This document shows, piece by piece, positions 1-6,036 of a DNA stretch of 7,473 nt; the first letter of the stretch is position 1; the number at the start of each line of letters is the position of its first letter. Position numbers and translations under genes: made by a program. Origin of the DNA: an uncultured Catenibacterium sp. (GTDB lineage: Bacteria > Bacillota_I > Bacilli_A > Erysipelotrichales > Coprobacillaceae); contig NZ_UQGV01000090.1 in NCBI RefSeq assembly GCF_900540665.1, forward strand, positions 1 to 7,473. The letters are read 5' to 3'. The notes under the pieces are model-generated. The model did no database searches, was not told where the DNA came from, and saw only the letters and a program-made list of their open reading frames with translations.

Positions 1-1
1 T

Positions 2-136
2 CACGTAGTTGTATCACCAATAGGTATGTCTAAAGAAGAATTAGAAAAAGGATATGCTGATGTACAGGCTGGACGTACAAAAAACGCAAAAACAGCTTTC
101 GACAATATTCGTAAGGATTATCAGTTGAACACATAA
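2..136 (+). CDS. C-terminal fragment of a small antitoxin-like protein (5' end outside window)
   Basis: An open frame enters from the left edge and ends at TAA (134-136), giving 44 residues that finish with GRTKNAKTAFDNIRKDYQLNT-type sequence. The charged, helical tail with an AGRT...AF..IRKDY pattern resembles the toxin-binding tails of type II antitoxins of the RelB/Phd kind, which often carry a D.xAGRxxPAxxxF motif. This is recognition by eye only: the DNA-binding N-terminus is not in the window and no partner toxin gene follows on this strand. If it is an antitoxin, its toxin would be upstream or absent. A terminator follows within 10 bases, so it is the last gene of its transcript. It converges on the oleate hydratase gene. 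Confidence 0.45.
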   Translation, partial: HVVVSPIGMSKEELEKGYADVQAGRTKNAKTAFDNIRKDYQLNT

Positions 137-144
137 AAAACAGT

Positions 145-181
145 AAACAGTCTTTCATTTTCCGATTGACTGTTTTCTTTT
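145..181 (+). terminator. Rho-independent terminator of the antitoxin-like gene
   Basis: The arms AAACAGTC (145-152) and GACTGTTT (168-175) form an 8-bp stem with a 15-base loop, followed by a T-rich run (TCTTTTTG). It lies 8 bases after the stop codon at 134-136. The A-run upstream (135-140) could make it weakly active on the other strand as well. Confidence 0.7.
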
Positions 182-183
182 TG

Positions 184-213
184 TAGAAAAAAACAAGCTG
201 GATAACCAGCTTG
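184..213 (-). terminator. Rho-independent terminator of the oleate hydratase gene
   Basis: CAAGCTGG (194-201) and CCAGCTTG (206-213) form a perfect 8-bp stem with a 4-base loop. Read on the minus strand, the stem is followed directly by seven T residues (187-193 on the plus strand are A). It begins 4 bases beyond the oleate hydratase stop codon, so it ends that transcript. Confidence 0.88.
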
Positions 214-217
214 CTCG

Positions 218-2011
218 TTATTCTATTAATCCTGTATCTCTTAATAAGAGTTCTAGATCTGTACCTTCTACATTCTTTAATACAGTCTTTAAAAGCATCT
301 TTTCCTTGAAGTTTAATGGTAACTCATTAATCTTCTTTTTATCTACTGCATAATAAGCTGCTCTTAATAATTCTCTTATATCATATTGAGAACCCCATAC
401 TTCAGGAACACCACGATCAACATTAAGTAATGTATAAACACTTTCCATTCCTGTACGCATAGAGTATTCAGTTGTAAAGATAGTGTCTCTAGGTGTTTCG
501 GCGAACTGACCGATGAATGCAAAGTTGACTGCACCTTCTGGTACAACCTTAGGACGGTCTACATTCTTTCTTGGCTGGAAGAAGGCATTAATATAAGGCA
601 TGAAGCATGTTGTTGTATTACATGCATTTTCTGAATAGTCCTTGATCTTGTTTTCGTCCATACCGATATGATAGAGCCATTCCTGACAGATTTCTTCACC
701 TGTACAATCTCTCATAGCTTTTTTGATGTAGTTACCTTCTGTATCTGTATGAAGAGCATAGAGCCATACGAGTACTGTATCTTTATTTTGAGATTTAAAC
801 TGTGGCTGACGGTTAATAGTCCAAGACATAAACCAATTATTAACGCTATCCTTAACAGTCACAATACCACCAGTAGTCACTTTACCAGCACGAGGATCAC
901 GTTTACAAATATTCATAATATGTTGAATAATATCTTCATTAGATGTTTCTACAGTGGCACTCATCCAGTTAGTCGCTTCTGTATCACTGCAGAATACATC
1001 AGGATGTCCATATTCGTCATGTTTAGCCTGTTTCGCAATATTTTTCCACAAATCCCATGATTCACCTTGACCATTCACAATACCAGATAAATCAGGTGCA
1101 TGTGTCTGATCACCATAACATGATGTATCAGTACAACATCCATTAGTAATAAAGACTAAATCATCTGCAGTTAAAGGAATAGACTGTTCTTTATTATCTT
1201 TTACATAAATAAGTTCCTTAGCTGTCTTCTTGCCATCTACTTCTTCAATAACCACATTTTTAACATCCATACCAAACTGAACATCTACATCATGCTTCTT
1301 TAGATATTCAATTAAAGGTAAAATCATACTTTCATACTGATTATATTTAGTAAATCTTAAAGCACTGAAGTCTGGTAAACCATCAATATGATGTACATAA
1401 CGACATAAATAACGCTTCATTTCTAATGCACTAGACCATTTCTGAAATGCAAACATAGTCTGCCAATATAGCCAGAAATTAGTTTCCCAGAATGATTCTG
1501 GTAACACATCTGAAATTTTCTTATCTTCTAAGTCAGATTCTGGAGTAATAAAGAGCTGAGACAATGCCATTGCACTATCTTTATCTAATTTAAATAGTTT
1601 ATCAGTATGCGCATTTTCACCCTTATTGACTGTTGCACGACATAAAGAGTAGTTAGGGTCATGCTTATTAAGCCAATAGTATTCATCTAATACAGATACG
1701 TTAGGTGTTTCAATAGAAGGTACATCACGGAATACATCCCACATGATTTCAAAGTGGTTATCCATTTCACGTCCTCCACGCATATAGAAGCCTTTATGAA
1801 CATCTTTATAACCATCACAGCTTCCTCCTGCAAGTTCTAGCTTTTCTAATAAATGAATATGATTGCCAGGCATCTGTCCATCTCTTACGAGATAGAAGGC
1901 AGCAGTTAAACCTGCTAAACCTGTACCAATAATATAAGCTGATTTCTTTTCAACACCCTCTGGTTTTTCTGGGTGTGCAAATGCTTCATAAGTTCCTGAT
2001 GAATAATACAT
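218..2011 (-). CDS. ohyA: Oleate hydratase (FAD-dependent; myosin-cross-reactive antigen family)
   Basis: This enzyme adds water across the cis-9 double bond of unsaturated fatty acids such as oleate, giving 10-hydroxystearate. In gut and skin bacteria this detoxifies host and dietary fatty acids, and the enzyme acts at the inner face of the membrane. The 597-residue protein has the full length of the family (about 590). The N-terminus MYYSSGTYEAFA, a Rossmann FAD site GTGLAG (29-34), and the RGGREMDNHFE block (78-88) closely follow the Staphylococcus aureus enzyme. Glu82 and Tyr201, reported as catalytic or cofactor-linked in that enzyme, fall at the same numbers here. The HHIDGLPDFSALRFTKYNQY block and the late GQFAETPRDTIFTTEYS segment are also typical. 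The start is set by a strong AAGGAGG (2020-2026, complement) 8 bases before the ATG. The gene has its own terminators on both sides and so is probably monocistronic. Confidence 0.96.
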   Translation of the reverse strand: MYYSSGTYEAFAHPEKPEGVEKKSAYIIGTGLAGLTAAFYLVRDGQMPGNHIHLLEKLELAGGSCDGYKDVHKGFYMRGGREMDNHFEIMWDVFRDVPSIETPNVSVLDEYYWLNKHDPNYSLCRATVNKGENAHTDKLFKLDKDSAMALSQLFITPESDLEDKKISDVLPESFWETNFWLYWQTMFAFQKWSSALEMKRYLCRYVHHIDGLPDFSALRFTKYNQYESMILPLIEYLKKHDVDVQFGMDVKNVVIEEVDGKKTAKELIYVKDNKEQSIPLTADDLVFITNGCCTDTSCYGDQTHAPDLSGIVNGQGESWDLWKNIAKQAKHDEYGHPDVFCSDTEATNWMSATVETSNEDIIQHIMNICKRDPRAGKVTTGGIVTVKDSVNNWFMSWTINRQPQFKSQNKDTVLVWLYALHTDTEGNYIKKAMRDCTGEEICQEWLYHIGMDENKIKDYSENACNTTTCFMPYINAFFQPRKNVDRPKVVPEGAVNFAFIGQFAETPRDTIFTTEYSMRTGMESVYTLLNVDRGVPEVWGSQYDIRELLRAAYYAVDKKKINELPLNFKEKMLLKTVLKNVEGTDLELLLRDTGLIE

Positions 2012-2019
2012 AATTTATT

Positions 2020-2026
2020 CCTCCTT
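2020..2026 (-). promoter_or_regulatory. Ribosome binding site of the oleate hydratase gene
   Basis: On the minus strand AAGGAGG lies 8 bases before the ATG at 2009-2011. It fixes the start and leaves no room for an extended N-terminus. I did not find a convincing -35/-10 pair between this site and the upstream terminator (2075-2104). The AT-rich stretch contains TATACT and TAAAAT, but neither has a good -35 partner. Confidence 0.85.
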
Positions 2027-2074
2027 GTATGACTCTAGTATAAATCATATTTTATCACTTTTATTTAAACAAAC

Positions 2075-2104
2075 AAAAAGCCATGATAAATATCTTATCA
2101 TGAC
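2075..2104 (-). terminator. Rho-independent terminator after the MATE-TetR unit
   Basis: CATGATAA (2082-2089) and TTATCATG (2095-2102) form an 8-bp stem with a 5-base loop, extendable by G-T and G-C pairs. On the minus strand it is followed by TTTTTG (2075-2080). It separates the exporter/regulator unit from the oleate hydratase gene, which therefore needs its own promoter in the roughly 60 bases that remain. Confidence 0.75.
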
Positions 2105-2134
2105 CAATCAAGTGTAAAAATTTTAATCAAACTA

Positions 2135-2286
2135 TTAGTTTTGATGTATTTCAAATCTTTTAAGTGCTCTATGAATACATCCATCCATAATTTCATTCAT
2201 TTTATTAGACAATAACTCAAGACTTTCTTTCATCTTAAGATAAGGCGGATAAATCCTTCAGGGTAGGTATTTGTATCTAATAGTAA
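2135..2286 (-). pseudogene. Frame-broken tail downstream of the truncated TetR gene
   Basis: After the TetR stop (2287-2289), the same frame stays open as LLLDTNTYPEGFIRLILR and then hits TGA. Another frame then carries a plausible helical stretch from an ATG at 2231-2233 to TAA at 2135-2137 (MKESLELLSNKMNEIMDG followed by CIHRALKRFEIHQN, 32 residues). This second frame extends upstream of its ATG as RIYPPYLK before meeting a TGA. No good ribosome binding site precedes the ATG. I do not recognise the family, and it does not look like the usual C-terminal domain of TetR proteins. It could be a decayed second gene, a shifted C-terminus of the regulator, or chance. Confidence 0.35.
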
Positions 2287-2472
2287 TTAATGTATTTCAT
2301 CCAAGATGATCCATGAAAGAAGATGATGCATATCAGTAAAGTGATAATAGAATGTCATACGGTTAATACCACATTCTTTTGTGAGATCACCAATCGTAAT
2401 CTTATTGAAAGGTTTTCTTAAGAGTAATACCTTTAAAGAATCTTCTAATGCATGTTTTGTGATTTCACTCAT
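2287..2472 (-). CDS. Truncated TetR/AcrR-type regulator (DNA-binding domain only)
   Basis: The 61-residue product is the N-terminal DNA-binding domain of a TetR-family repressor. Helix 1 is at about 4-19. The KITIGDLTKECGINRMTFYYHF helix-turn-helix lies at 24-45, followed by the usual DMHHLLSWI start of helix 4. It stops after EIH at a TAA, whereas normal members have about 180-200 residues with a ligand-binding and dimerisation domain. The start ATG overlaps the stop TGA of the MATE gene (ATGA, 2469-2472), which implies translational coupling. The intact ancestor probably controlled the exporter. As it stands it lacks the dimerisation part, so it may be non-functional or act as an unusual small DNA-binding protein. 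Recent loss by a nonsense or frame change is my reading. Confidence 0.75.
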   Translation of the reverse strand: MSEITKHALEDSLKVLLLRKPFNKITIGDLTKECGINRMTFYYHFTDMHHLLSWIILDEIH

Positions 2473-3803
2473 AAGTTAAATGAATCTTTCTTTTTTTTCT
2501 TATATATAAGTAGAGAAATAACTGCAGTAAATACTTCTGTAATCCAGAAAGCATGCCATACACCAGTTGGTCCAAGTAGTGAAGAAAGAATATAAGCACA
2601 TGGAAGAATAATGACAACATATCGACATAAAGAGATAATGAGTGATGGAATACCCATACCTAGTCCTTCGAGTACACCTCCTGAAGTAAGTGAGAGTGAA
2701 GAGAAGACAAAAGAAATACTAATAATACGTAGGGCAATCACACCTGCATCAAGTGTTTCTTTATTCTTGGTAAAAAGTCCCATAATTTCTTTAGGGAATA
2801 CAAAACAAAGAAGTGTTCCAGCAATCATAATAATTAAACTTAAACCGAGAGTGAGCTTATAGATTTTATTGACACGTTCATATTCCTTTGCCCCATAGTT
2901 ATATCCAACAAGAGGTCTAATACCCTGGATGATCCCATTGGATGGCATAAAGACAAATGTCTGAAGCTTATAATAGATACCTAGTACTACAACATAGATA
3001 GCTGAATAAGAAATAAGAATCGCATTTAAGACAGATATAAGAACAGAAGGTAAGGCAATATTAAGTGTGGCAGGAATACCAATACCATATAACTTCTTAT
3101 AATATTGAGTGCTCTCTATTGCTTTTTTATGAATACGTAGAGGTAAGTCAACCTTATAATAATATAAATATAGAATAAAAGGAACTGTCTGACCAATACC
3201 AGTCGCAATTGCAGCTCCCGCAATACCCATAGCTGGAATAGGACCTAAACCAAAGATAAGAATAGGGTCAAGAATGATATTTGTGACACATCCAATAATC
3301 ATAATCTTCATAGTCAAAGCCATGCGTCCTAAAGACTGATACACCTTTTCAAAGGCAATGCCTACCTGAATCACAAAAGAGAATGAGAAGGCAATACGTC
3401 CATAAAGAATGCCATCTTTTAATACAACAGGGTCGTTTGTAAAGAACTTTAAGAATTGAGGAATAAAGACAACACAGACAATCATTAAGATTATTCCATG
3501 TATCGCAGAAAGTAATAATCCCTGAGCCATAGAATCTTCTGCTTTTTTATGATCCTCTGTACCTAGATAGAATGCGATAACGGCATTCATACCAACACCA
3601 AAACCTACTGCAATCGCAGTAATGAGATTCTGAATAGGGAATACTAGAGATAAAGCATTCATCGCATTTTCACTAATACGAGCCACAAAGAAGCTATCTA
3701 CAATATTGTAGAGAGAATTGACAAGCATCGATAAGACCATTGGTAAGCTCATCGAGAGTACTAATGGCAGTATAGGTTTTGTTTTCATATAATCTTGATT
3801 CAT
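2469..3803 (-). CDS. MATE-family multidrug efflux transporter
   Basis: This is a cation-coupled exporter of the multi-antimicrobial extrusion family in the cytoplasmic membrane. From the chosen start it has 444 residues, the usual MATE length (440-470), and about 12 hydrophobic segments in two related halves. The N-terminal half begins PLVLSMSLPMVLSMLVNSLYNIVDSFFV and continues with a glycine-rich GFGVGMNAVIAFYLG segment. The second half shows GIGIPATLNIALPSVL and the typical GIIQGIRPLVGYNYGAKEYERV loop, and the C-terminus is lysine-rich. It looks closest to the NorM/MepA-like Gram-positive branch; the substrate cannot be read from the sequence. I start it at the ATG at 3801-3803 because AGGAGG (3810-3815) sits 6 bases upstream. 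A longer frame opening at a TTG (3878) would run through the leader hairpin. It is followed by the overlapping TetR fragment. Confidence 0.93.
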   Translation of the reverse strand: MNQDYMKTKPILPLVLSMSLPMVLSMLVNSLYNIVDSFFVARISENAMNALSLVFPIQNLITAIAVGFGVGMNAVIAFYLGTEDHKKAEDSMAQGLLLSAIHGIILMIVCVVFIPQFLKFFTNDPVVLKDGILYGRIAFSFSFVIQVGIAFEKVYQSLGRMALTMKIMIIGCVTNIILDPILIFGLGPIPAMGIAGAAIATGIGQTVPFILYLYYYKVDLPLRIHKKAIESTQYYKKLYGIGIPATLNIALPSVLISVLNAILISYSAIYVVVLGIYYKLQTFVFMPSNGIIQGIRPLVGYNYGAKEYERVNKIYKLTLGLSLIIMIAGTLLCFVFPKEIMGLFTKNKETLDAGVIALRIISISFVFSSLSLTSGGVLEGLGMGIPSLIISLCRYVVIILPCAYILSSLLGPTGVWHAFWITEVFTAVISLLIYKKKKKDSFNL

Positions 3804-3809
3804 AATTTT

Positions 3810-3815
3810 CCTCCT
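3810..3815 (-). promoter_or_regulatory. Ribosome binding site deciding the MATE start
   Basis: AGGAGG on the minus strand lies 6 bases before the ATG at 3801-3803 and supports that start over the upstream TTG at 3876-3878. It begins only 6 bases after the T-run of the leader hairpin. Confidence 0.88.
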
Positions 3816-3821
3816 ATATAC

Positions 3822-3856
3822 AAAAAGCCACACAACGTAAAAAAACGCTGTGTGGC
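3822..3856 (-). terminator. Terminator-like hairpin in the 5' leader of the MATE gene (possible attenuator)
   Basis: The arms 3846-3856 (GCCACACAGCG on the minus strand) and 3827-3837 (CGTTGTGTGGC) pair over 11 bp with one G-T. The loop has 8 bases, and five T residues follow at once (3822-3826). It lies inside the expected transcript of the MATE gene, after the promoter and before the ribosome binding site. It therefore resembles an attenuator and not an end-of-gene terminator. No gene ends just upstream on this strand. Confidence 0.72.
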
Positions 3857-3907
3857 GAAAATAAGATAACTCTAACAAAAATCCACAACCAAAAGGTTTT
3901 GTACATA

Positions 3908-3935
3908 GACATTATCATATCTATTGTATGATGTC
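3908..3935 (-). promoter_or_regulatory. Imperfect dyad over the MATE promoter (possible TetR operator)
   Basis: The plus-strand right half TATGATGTC (3927-3935) is the inverse of GACAT...CATA in the left half (3908-3919), with a 3-base insertion in the left arm. The inner core ATCATA-7-TATGAT (3914-3919, 3927-3932) is perfect. It covers the -10, the spacer and part of the -35. TetR proteins usually bind such dyads in their own operon promoter, so an operator is a reasonable inference but is not shown. Confidence 0.4.
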
Positions 3936-3937
3936 AA
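3911..3937 (-). promoter_or_regulatory. Promoter of the MATE-TetR unit
   Basis: On the minus strand a perfect TTGACA (3932-3937) is followed after 15 bases by GATAAT (3911-3916, five of six matches). TAATGT at a 17-base spacing is an alternative -10. Transcription would begin near 3901-3906, giving a leader of about 100 bases that contains the terminator-like hairpin. The flanking 3942-3963 is an AT repeat (TATATATATGATATATATA type) that may help upstream binding. Confidence 0.65.
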
Positions 3938-4002
3938 CTTTTTTATATATATGATATATATAAAGCAAAAGTATGGTATTTTAAATTCCTAAATAAGGAT
4001 TA

Positions 4003-4030
4003 TTGCACTGTAAAGAGATAGTGATATAAT
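4003..4030 (+). promoter_or_regulatory. Promoter of the mannose-type PTS operon
   Basis: A consensus TATAAT (4025-4030) is preceded by TG one base upstream (4022-4023, extended -10), with a weak -35 TTGCAC (4003-4008) 16 bases away. This fits a sigma-A promoter that fires near 4037 and leaves a leader of about 160 bases. I saw no -24/-12 sigma-54 element, which some mannose PTS operons use, and no clear CcpA cre site. Confidence 0.7.
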
Positions 4031-4197
4031 GTGGGCATAGGTAAATAGGAGATATATTTCTGAAAGGAATTGTATTTGTCTAAAAATATAAGTTGATAGG
4101 GATTAGATGAATATATAAGTTATATGTATAAATGTCCATATACGTATTGAGTATATCTTCACTACTTACTTACAATTATGAAAGGTAGGAGAACAAA
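4031..4197 (+). other. Leader and intergenic stretch before the PTS operon
   Basis: Between the promoter and the IIAB start there is AT-rich sequence with no convincing gene. It holds a perfect 8-base palindrome ATACGTAT (4140-4147) and an inverted repeat ATATAC-7-GTATAT (4138-4143, 4151-4156), either of which could be a protein site or plain AT-rich noise. The ribosome binding site AGGAG (4187-4191) lies 6 bases before the ATG at 4198. The whole divergent region between the MATE and IIAB starts is 394 bases. Confidence 0.5.
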
Positions 4198-5184
4198 ATG
4201 GTAGGAATTATCCTTGCGAGTCATGGTAAATTCGCAGAAGGCATTTTCCAGTCAGGATCTATGATCTTTGGTGATCAGGCTAACGTTAAAGCCTGCACAT
4301 TAATGCCTAGTGAAGGACCAGATGATATCCGCAGAAAAATGGAAGAAGCGATTGCTGGTTTTGAAAATCAGGATGAAGTATTATTCCTTGTAGACCTTTG
4401 GGGTGGAACACCATTCAATCAGGCAAGTGCTTTACTTAATGGACATGAAGATAAGTGGGCAATTGTCACTGGTTTAAATTTACCAATGTTGATTGAAACT
4501 TATGCATCTCGTATGTCTATGGAAACAGCTCATGAAATCGCTACACATGTCACTGAAGTGGCAAGAGATGGTGTTAAACCAAAACCTGAAACACTAGAAC
4601 CTAAGAAGGAAGAAAAGGTAGCAGCAGTTGCACCAGCACCTCAGGGCGCTATTCCTGAAGGAACAGTTATTGGTGATGGTCACATCAAGTATGTATTAGC
4701 AAGAATTGACTCACGTTTATTACATGGTCAGGTTGCTACTGCATGGACTAAGACAACTCAGCCAAACCGTATCATTGTAGCATCTGATGGTGTGGCTCAT
4801 GATGATCTTAGAAAAGAAATGATTATTCAGGCAGCACCTCCAGGTGTTAAAGCTCACGTAGTGCCAATCGATAAGATGATCCAGGTTGCTAAGGATCCTC
4901 GTTTTGGTAACACAAAAGCATTAGTATTATTCGAAAACCCACAGGATGCACTTCGTGCAATCGAAGGTGGCGTTGACATCAAGACATTGAACTTAGGTTC
5001 TATGGCTCATTCACAGGGTAAAGTCGTTTGTACTAAAGCCGTATCAATGGGTCAGGATGATGTTGATACTATTGAAAAGATTATGGCTAAGGGTGTTAAG
5101 TTTGATGTACGTAAAGTACCAAATGATTCACCTGATAACATCAATGCAATCCTTAACAAAGCTAAAGAAGGATTGTCTAAATAA
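4198..5184 (+). CDS. manX: PTS mannose-family IIAB component (fused)
   Basis: This is the cytoplasmic phosphate carrier of a mannose-type phosphotransferase system. It takes phosphate from HPr onto the IIA domain, then the IIB domain, then hands it to sugar bound in the IIC/IID membrane complex. The IIA domain (about 1-130) has the phosphorylated His9 in VGIILASHGKFAEG, and Asp66 in LVDLWGGTPFNQAS. A linker rich in Pro, Ala, Glu and Lys (about 126-158) leads to the IIB domain (about 162-328). The IIB phosphorylated His176 lies in ARIDSRLLHGQVATAW. The total of 328 residues matches fused ManX/ManL proteins (about 320-335), and all key residues are present. It is the first gene of the operon, with IIC starting 15 bases after its stop. 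Mannose, glucose and related hexoses are the usual substrates; the exact sugar is inferred from the family and the ManO neighbour. Confidence 0.95.
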   Translation: MVGIILASHGKFAEGIFQSGSMIFGDQANVKACTLMPSEGPDDIRRKMEEAIAGFENQDEVLFLVDLWGGTPFNQASALLNGHEDKWAIVTGLNLPMLIETYASRMSMETAHEIATHVTEVARDGVKPKPETLEPKKEEKVAAVAPAPQGAIPEGTVIGDGHIKYVLARIDSRLLHGQVATAWTKTTQPNRIIVASDGVAHDDLRKEMIIQAAPPGVKAHVVPIDKMIQVAKDPRFGNTKALVLFENPQDALRAIEGGVDIKTLNLGSMAHSQGKVVCTKAVSMGQDDVDTIEKIMAKGVKFDVRKVPNDSPDNINAILNKAKEGLSK

Positions 5185-5199
5185 GGGAGGAAATAATTT

Positions 5200-6015
5200 A
5201 TGTCAGCAATTTCAATTGTGCTGATTGCGATTGTTGCTTTACTTGCAGGTATGGAAGGTATTCTTGATGAATTCCAGTTCCATCAGCCTCTAGTAGCATG
5301 TACGTTAATCGGCTTAGTTACTGGCCACTTAAAGGAAGGTATCATCCTTGGTGGTTCATTACAGATGATTGCCCTTGGTTGGGCAAACGTTGGTGCTGCT
5401 GTTGCACCAGATGCTGCTCTTGCATCAGTTGCTTCAGCAATCATCATGGTATTAGGTTTACAGGGTGGTAGTACAAACGTTACTAACGCTATCAATACTT
5501 CTATCGCTGTTGCAGTACCATTATCAGTTGCAGGTTTATTCTTAACAATGATCTGTCGTACTCTTGCAATCCCTATGGTTCACTTCATGGATGGAGCTGC
5601 AGAAAAAGGTGACTATAAGGCTATCGAAAGATGGCAGATTGCTGCAATCTTAATGCAGGGTCTTCGTATCATGATCCCAGCAGTTATCCTTTGCTTCGTT
5701 CCAGCTAAGGTTGTAACAGGTGCATTAAATTCTATGCCAGCTTGGTTATCTGGTGGTATGGCTGTTGGCGGTGGTATGGTTGCCGCTGTAGGTTATGCAA
5801 TGGTTATCAATATGATGGCTACAAAAGAAACTTGGCCATTCTTCGCTCTTGGTTTCGTTTTAGCAGCTATCTCAGAACTTACATTAATCGCATTAGGTGT
5901 TATTGGTGTTGTTCTTGCATTAATCTATCTTGGATTAAAAGACAATGCTGGTACAGGTAATGGTGGCGCTGGAGGATCTGGAGATCCACTTGGTGACATC
6001 TTAAACGACTATTAA
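5200..6015 (+). CDS. manY: PTS mannose-family IIC component
   Basis: This membrane subunit forms, with IID, the sugar channel of the mannose-type PTS. The 271 residues are almost entirely hydrophobic helices and include GIILGGSLQMIALGWANVG (about 47-65). That segment is a strongly conserved part of the IIC family, followed by AAVAPDAALASVASAI. The C-terminus is a glycine-rich tail ending DPLGDILNDY, a typical ending of Gram-positive ManY/ManM proteins. A GGGAGG ribosome binding site (5185-5190) stands 9 bases before the ATG. It lies between IIAB and IID with short gaps (15 and 21 bases), so the subunits are made from one message. Length and order are normal. Nothing in the sequence narrows the sugar beyond the family. 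Confidence 0.95.
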   Translation: MSAISIVLIAIVALLAGMEGILDEFQFHQPLVACTLIGLVTGHLKEGIILGGSLQMIALGWANVGAAVAPDAALASVASAIIMVLGLQGGSTNVTNAINTSIAVAVPLSVAGLFLTMICRTLAIPMVHFMDGAAEKGDYKAIERWQIAAILMQGLRIMIPAVILCFVPAKVVTGALNSMPAWLSGGMAVGGGMVAAVGYAMVINMMATKETWPFFALGFVLAAISELTLIALGVIGVVLALIYLGLKDNAGTGNGGAGGSGDPLGDILNDY

Positions 6016-6036
6016 TCTGAAGGAGGATGAATTATT

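Noticed and set aside
668..1060. Plus-strand open frame of 130 codons opposite the oleate hydratase gene
   Set aside because: It lies wholly antisense to a gene of certain identity, has no ribosome binding site and has no recognisable protein character.
2611..2862. Plus-strand open frame of 83 codons opposite the MATE gene
   Set aside because: It is antisense to a clear membrane transporter. The low-complexity Ser/Pro/Ile content mirrors codons of the other strand.
3804..3878. N-terminal extension of the MATE protein from a TTG at 3876-3878
   Set aside because: The extension would be translated through the leader hairpin and has no ribosome binding site of its own. The ATG at 3801-3803 has AGGAGG 6 bases upstream and gives the normal family N-terminus.
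3942..3963. AT dinucleotide tract as a replication or integration site
   Set aside because: A short TATATA tract in an AT-rich divergent promoter region is expected. No iterons, DnaA boxes or attachment-site duplication were seen.
3964..4197. Sigma-54 promoter or LevR-type control for the PTS operon
   Set aside because: I looked for TGGCAC-N5-TTGCW and found none. A sigma-A extended -10 promoter explains the operon.
5283..5495. Minus-strand open frame of 70 codons inside the IIC gene
   Set aside because: It is a shadow of a well-supported membrane protein, with no start signals.
5742..5960. Plus-strand open frame of 72 codons inside the IIC gene in another frame
   Set aside because: Its Trp/Cys/Arg-rich composition is typical of an out-of-frame reading of a hydrophobic gene.
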